From JBGSON01 sp041739085 (GTDB lineage: Bacteria; Patescibacteriota; Gracilibacteria; CAIRYL01): a DNA stretch of 41,900 nt. Location: the NCBI GenBank assembly GCA_041739085.1, contig JBGSON010000027.1, forward strand, positions 1 to 41,900, written 5' to 3'. This document shows, piece by piece, positions 39,764-41,900 of the stretch. Below the pieces are notes generated by a model that saw nothing but the letters and a program-made list of their open reading frames with translations, searched no databases and was not told the origin of the DNA. The position numbers and the translations under genes are program-made. How positions within the stretch are numbered: position 1 is the first letter of the stretch; every line of letters starts with the position of its first letter.

Positions 39764-40618
39764 TTAATGGACGGTTTGCATCCTTACCTGCGAAAGGATC
39801 TCATCTACTTTTTTCCTCACTCCCCAGAGCAAAGCTGCGCGCACGATGTTGCTCTTCTCCCCTTCCATGGAGTGGACAGCGGGCGAGTTCATTTCCAATG
39901 GAAGTCCATCCCAGTTCCATACGATTTTTGGATCTTCAGGATCGCGCGGCAAAAAAGGGGATGATGCCACGATCCGGTATCCGATTGCCGTTTGAATCCC
40001 AAGGACATTGTTCCATAACTCAGCTTCAATACCCTCGAGGGGGGGAAGCTCAACCGCTCCCTGCTCCAATAAAAATCTCCTTTCCTGTTCAGTCCTTCGT
40101 TCATACGCCTGAAGTTCTCTATGAGAAATGCCTGCAAACATTTTTGGTGATATCTCGCTATTCCTCCGAATCGCTGGGCTGGAGTCGATGATGACAGAAT
40201 CGAATTTAAGAGTATCAAGATCGTGTTCCACGACCATCTCCCGTACTCTCCAGGGAATCCTTGAGAGCACAAGATTTCTCAGCTCTTCTCTGATCTCGTC
40301 GGAAACCTTCCAGGGAAGAATTCCGTCATCGGAAAGTGAAGAAAACACATCACTGAGACTGAGGGGATCCGCATCTGGCATGTCCATGAAGGCCATTCTT
40401 CTTCCGCTCCTCTCTGCATTCGTTAACCATATCTTCGGTCCATTATCGATCACAATCTCCCTTCCGTTTTCTTCGATCGCTACGGAGACTTCATCCCCAT
40501 ACTTCCCTGAATCTGAAAGCGCTTCATCGGAAAGATCCCCTATTTGTGTGAGGAAAGCATTGACTTCCATGATGAGAGATTTCCGTGAGCCAAACTGAGA
40601 CGATGCGATATTTTCCAT
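39764..40618 (-). CDS. Soluble protein of unknown function
   Basis: A 284-residue protein without signal peptide or membrane helix. Features include GDEVSVAIEENGREIVIDNG and PKIWLTNAERSGRRMAFMDM (strand-rich), then DIREELRNLVLSRI-like helices and VVEHDLDTLKFDSVIIDSS. It ends with an AALLWGVRKKVDEIL helix. I recognise no family. A TTGACA promoter (40640-40668) lies upstream. Met17 (MEVNAFLTQIG) is an alternative start. Confidence 0.62.
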   Translation of the reverse strand: MENIASSQFGSRKSLIMEVNAFLTQIGDLSDEALSDSGKYGDEVSVAIEENGREIVIDNGPKIWLTNAERSGRRMAFMDMPDADPLSLSDVFSSLSDDGILPWKVSDEIREELRNLVLSRIPWRVREMVVEHDLDTLKFDSVIIDSSPAIRRNSEISPKMFAGISHRELQAYERRTEQERRFLLEQGAVELPPLEGIEAELWNNVLGIQTAIGYRIVASSPFLPRDPEDPKIVWNWDGLPLEMNSPAVHSMEGEKSNIVRAALLWGVRKKVDEILSQVRMQTVH

Positions 40619-40639
40619 TGCGACAAATAATAGGAGGAA

Positions 40640-40668
40640 ATTTAAAGCTAATTTTCGGTTGCTGTCAA
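40640..40668 (-). promoter_or_regulatory. Promoter of the 284-residue protein gene
   Basis: Minus strand: TTGACA (40668-40663), a 17-nt spacer and TTAAAT (40645-40640). The start near 40633 is about 15 nt before ATG 40618. Confidence 0.6.
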
Positions 40669-40704
40669 TGTTCGCGCGAAAGGGAAAATTAGGAATGAGG
40701 TATT

Positions 40705-40759
40705 AGGAAGTAAGAATTAGGGGATTGGATGCTACCCTAATCCCTAATTCTTACTTCCT
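40705..40759. repeat. Inverted repeat of the AGGAAGTA family, 3' of tRNA-Arg
   Basis: AGGAAGTAAGAATTAGGG (40705-40722) pairs perfectly over 18 bp with CCCTAATTCTTACTTCCT (40742-40759). Extra partial copies lie outside both arms. It ends 20 nt from the tRNA-Arg CCA. It is related to 8816-8877. Confidence 0.85.
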
Positions 40760-40779
40760 ACTTCCTAATTCTCTGTGCG

Positions 40780-40855
40780 TGGTGCGCCCGGCGGGAGTCG
40801 AACCCACGACCTAATGCTTCGGAGGCATTCACTCTATCCACTGAGCTACGGGCGC
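40780..40855 (-). tRNA. tRNA-Arg (anticodon CCG)
   Basis: Cloverleaf on the minus strand: acceptor GCGCCCG/CGGGCGC, D arm GCTC/GAGT, anticodon arm AATGC-CTCCGAA-GCATT with anticodon CCG. The T loop is GGTTCGACTCC, the discriminator is A and the CCA is encoded. It decodes CGG. Confidence 0.96.
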
Positions 40856-40903
40856 ACGGCGGTGGGTATTATAGCAATGACTTCCGAAAGAGCAAACACG
40901 AGC

Positions 40904-41443
40904 TCATTTCTTTATTGTCTTTATTCTTCTCTTCTTCAGGTTCTTCAGATTTTGAATCCTCTTATATGAGGGATCTTCCGTAAGATTTTTTGAAAAATAG
41001 ACATGCTTCACCTCGTTTGCAAATCCGTTCTTCTCGAAAAACGCGATCGCCTGGTTGTTCTTGAGCTCGGTGTCGACGAGCATCATCCTCGCGCCGTTCT
41101 CGATGAAGAGTTTCGTGAGCTTGTTGAGAAGCCGGGACGCGACACCGAACCGCTGGTAGCGGCGACGGACGCCGAGCCAGTTGAGATAACCGTACGTCCA
41201 TGAACTCTTTCTCTTCCAGATGAGTGAACCGACAGCAAAACCGATGATCCTGTTGTTATTTTCAGCGATGAGACAGAATTCTTCGTCCGAAAGGAATCTC
41301 TCGAGGAGTTCATACTCATCCCATGTCCGGTAGAGGTTCAGCCATTTCTCTGCAGTAAAAAGATTTTCCCCTAATTGAAAAACCTTCACGAGATCTTCAA
41401 ATTCCATCTCTCGGATAGTGATGTTCAACGAATCGGGATCCAT
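40904..41443 (-). CDS. GNAT-family N-acetyltransferase
   Basis: A 179-residue acetyl-CoA-dependent acetyltransferase. The opening NITIREMEFEDLVKVFQLG, the strand CLIAENNNRIIGFAVGSLI and LNWLGVRRRYQRFGVASRLL follow the GNAT order. RRRYQRFGVASRL is the acetyl-CoA pyrophosphate loop (Q/RxxGxA/G). LVDTELKNNQAIAFFEKNGF is the late motif B. The tail is basic (NLKKRRIKTIKK), perhaps for binding nucleic acid or membranes. The substrate is unknown. It has an extended -10 promoter and an upstream palindrome (41482-41497). Confidence 0.88.
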   Translation of the reverse strand: MDPDSLNITIREMEFEDLVKVFQLGENLFTAEKWLNLYRTWDEYELLERFLSDEEFCLIAENNNRIIGFAVGSLIWKRKSSWTYGYLNWLGVRRRYQRFGVASRLLNKLTKLFIENGARMMLVDTELKNNQAIAFFEKNGFANEVKHVYFSKNLTEDPSYKRIQNLKNLKKRRIKTIKK

Positions 41444-41467
41444 AAAGGCATGCTATGATAGGCTCTC

Positions 41468-41476
41468 ATTATAGCA
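41468..41476 (-). promoter_or_regulatory. Extended -10 promoter of the acetyltransferase gene
   Basis: Minus strand: TG-C-TATAAT. The start would be near 41461, about 18 nt before ATG 41443. There is no good -35; the palindrome at 41482-41497 occupies that area. Confidence 0.6.
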
Positions 41477-41481
41477 TATGC

Positions 41482-41497
41482 GTCAAATACATTTGAC
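41482..41497. promoter_or_regulatory. Palindromic operator candidate upstream of the acetyltransferase gene
   Basis: GTCAAAT-AC-ATTTGAC, perfect 7-bp arms, lies directly upstream of the extended -10 box, over the -35 position. A dimeric regulator could bind here. Confidence 0.5.
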
Positions 41498-41594
41498 GGG
41501 GATGGAAAGACAATTGTTTTTCTGCGGGATTTGTCGCAACAATCAAAAACACATCTCAGTGAAAATGGCGTCCAGGCATCATCAGAACTGATGA

Positions 41595-41900
41595 TTATCT
41601 TTCGATTTCACTTTTTATTTCGTCGATATCAGCTTCTTCGATGAAATCGATGAGATTTTCCCAGAGGGCGTGGTAGCCGAATCCCCCCTCGGTCATTTCT
41701 TTGATCGCTTCCTCTTTCGTCCATCCCTCGACAATGATCCGGTACATCGCCACCATGGTCCCGGTCCGATCCGATCCGTGCTGGCAGTGAACAAAGACCG
41801 GGAGATTGTCCGGGTCATTCATGACTCTCAGGAATTTTACGACATCGTCTTCATCAAGCGCCCATGTGTTGATGGGGATCTCTATATATCTGAGTCCGGT
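41595..41900 (-). CDS. Cys-based protein tyrosine/dual-specificity phosphatase, C-terminal part
   Basis: The last 101 residues of a phosphatase whose start lies beyond the window. The frame is open to base 41900 and reads YIEIPINTWALDEDDVVKFL before the catalytic loop. That loop is VHCQHGSDRTG, the CX5R P-loop (HCxxGxxRT) that holds the phosphate. The preceding PIN..ALDEDDV stretch supplies the usual general-acid region. The rest (GWTKEEAIKEMTEGGFGYHALWEN) is the helical end of the fold. Substrates could be phosphoproteins, phosphoinositides or inositol phosphates. The family assignment is firm and the substrate is not known. Confidence 0.88.
   Translation of the reverse strand, partial: TGLRYIEIPINTWALDEDDVVKFLRVMNDPDNLPVFVHCQHGSDRTGTMVAMYRIIVEGWTKEEAIKEMTEGGFGYHALWENLIDFIEEADIDEIKSEIER

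Noticed and set aside
41578..41594. Terminator after the phosphatase gene (ATCATCAG hairpin)
   Set aside because: The stem is good but no T-run follows on the minus strand.
1..41900. UGA recoded as glycine (as in some Gracilibacteria)
   Set aside because: TGA ends genes such as murB and the alarmone synthetase at family-typical lengths and no conserved frame needs to read through it.

Overview
The window looks like the chromosome of a Candidate Phyla Radiation (Patescibacteria) bacterium, most likely Peregrinibacteria-like. This is an inference from gene content: RNase Y, MurB and a PBP2-type transpeptidase, a VirD4-like ATPase next to a PrsW-like membrane protein, exported SLH-domain proteins, a DUF2207/PEGA membrane protein, a lone LysW-like carrier, and many short lineage-specific genes without clear Shine-Dalgarno sites. 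TGA is used as an ordinary stop (murB and the alarmone synthetase gene end with it), so this is not a UGA-recoding Gracilibacteria/Absconditabacteria code. Three tRNAs (Asp-GTC, Pro-GGG, Arg-CCG) are present, all on the minus strand and all with encoded CCA. There is no rRNA, no CRISPR array and no intact insertion sequence.

Layout. 1-9 kb is housekeeping: the SecA N-terminus, RNase Y, a small unknown protein, tRNA-Asp, MurB, a NOL1/NOP2/Sun RNA methyltransferase, a LysW-like zinc protein convergent with an ACT-domain protein, then a formyltransferase overlapping an M23 metallopeptidase, and tRNA-Pro. 9.1-10.3 kb carries a prephenate-dehydratase-like protein overlapping an HD hydrolase.

10.4-18.0 kb is the most unusual stretch. 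It holds an alarmone synthetase without its HD hydrolase domain. Directly abutting it is a sensor with five PAS domains and one GAF domain but no output domain. Next come two monocistronic, diverged methyltransferase-fold paralogues, each behind its own TTGACA promoter, with long intergenic stretches and a codon flavour (more ATT/AAA) unlike the ATC/CTC-rich neighbours. I regard this as the best candidate for an undescribed regulatory system.

18.0-21.5 kb (minus strand) is a PrsW-like membrane protein with altered catalytic motifs, followed 3 nt later by a VirD4-like DNA-translocase ATPase. 21.8-27.5 kb carries dut, a transpeptidase, a DUF2207 protein with inserted PEGA repeats, and a lipoprotein. 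27.6-33.1 kb has a D-2-hydroxyacid dehydrogenase, a membrane protein and four unknown proteins. 33.5-38.7 kb has MscL and two large exported SLH proteins, one ending in four Asp/Cys-rich repeats. 38.9-41.9 kb holds a candidate small RNA (own promoter, 8-bp closing stem, intrinsic terminator), a peroxiredoxin, an unknown protein, tRNA-Arg, a GNAT acetyltransferase behind a 16-bp palindrome, and a partial Cys-based phosphatase.

Intergenic DNA contains several families of inverted repeats: a CACAAAAGAG purine-arm hairpin family, an AGGAAGTA hairpin family just 3' of two tRNAs, GCGATT/AATCGC hairpins, a CCCGC-GAA-GCGGG tandem array, and GGAGCAACTC hairpins. Several promoters are of the extended -10 type (TGNTATAAT or close).
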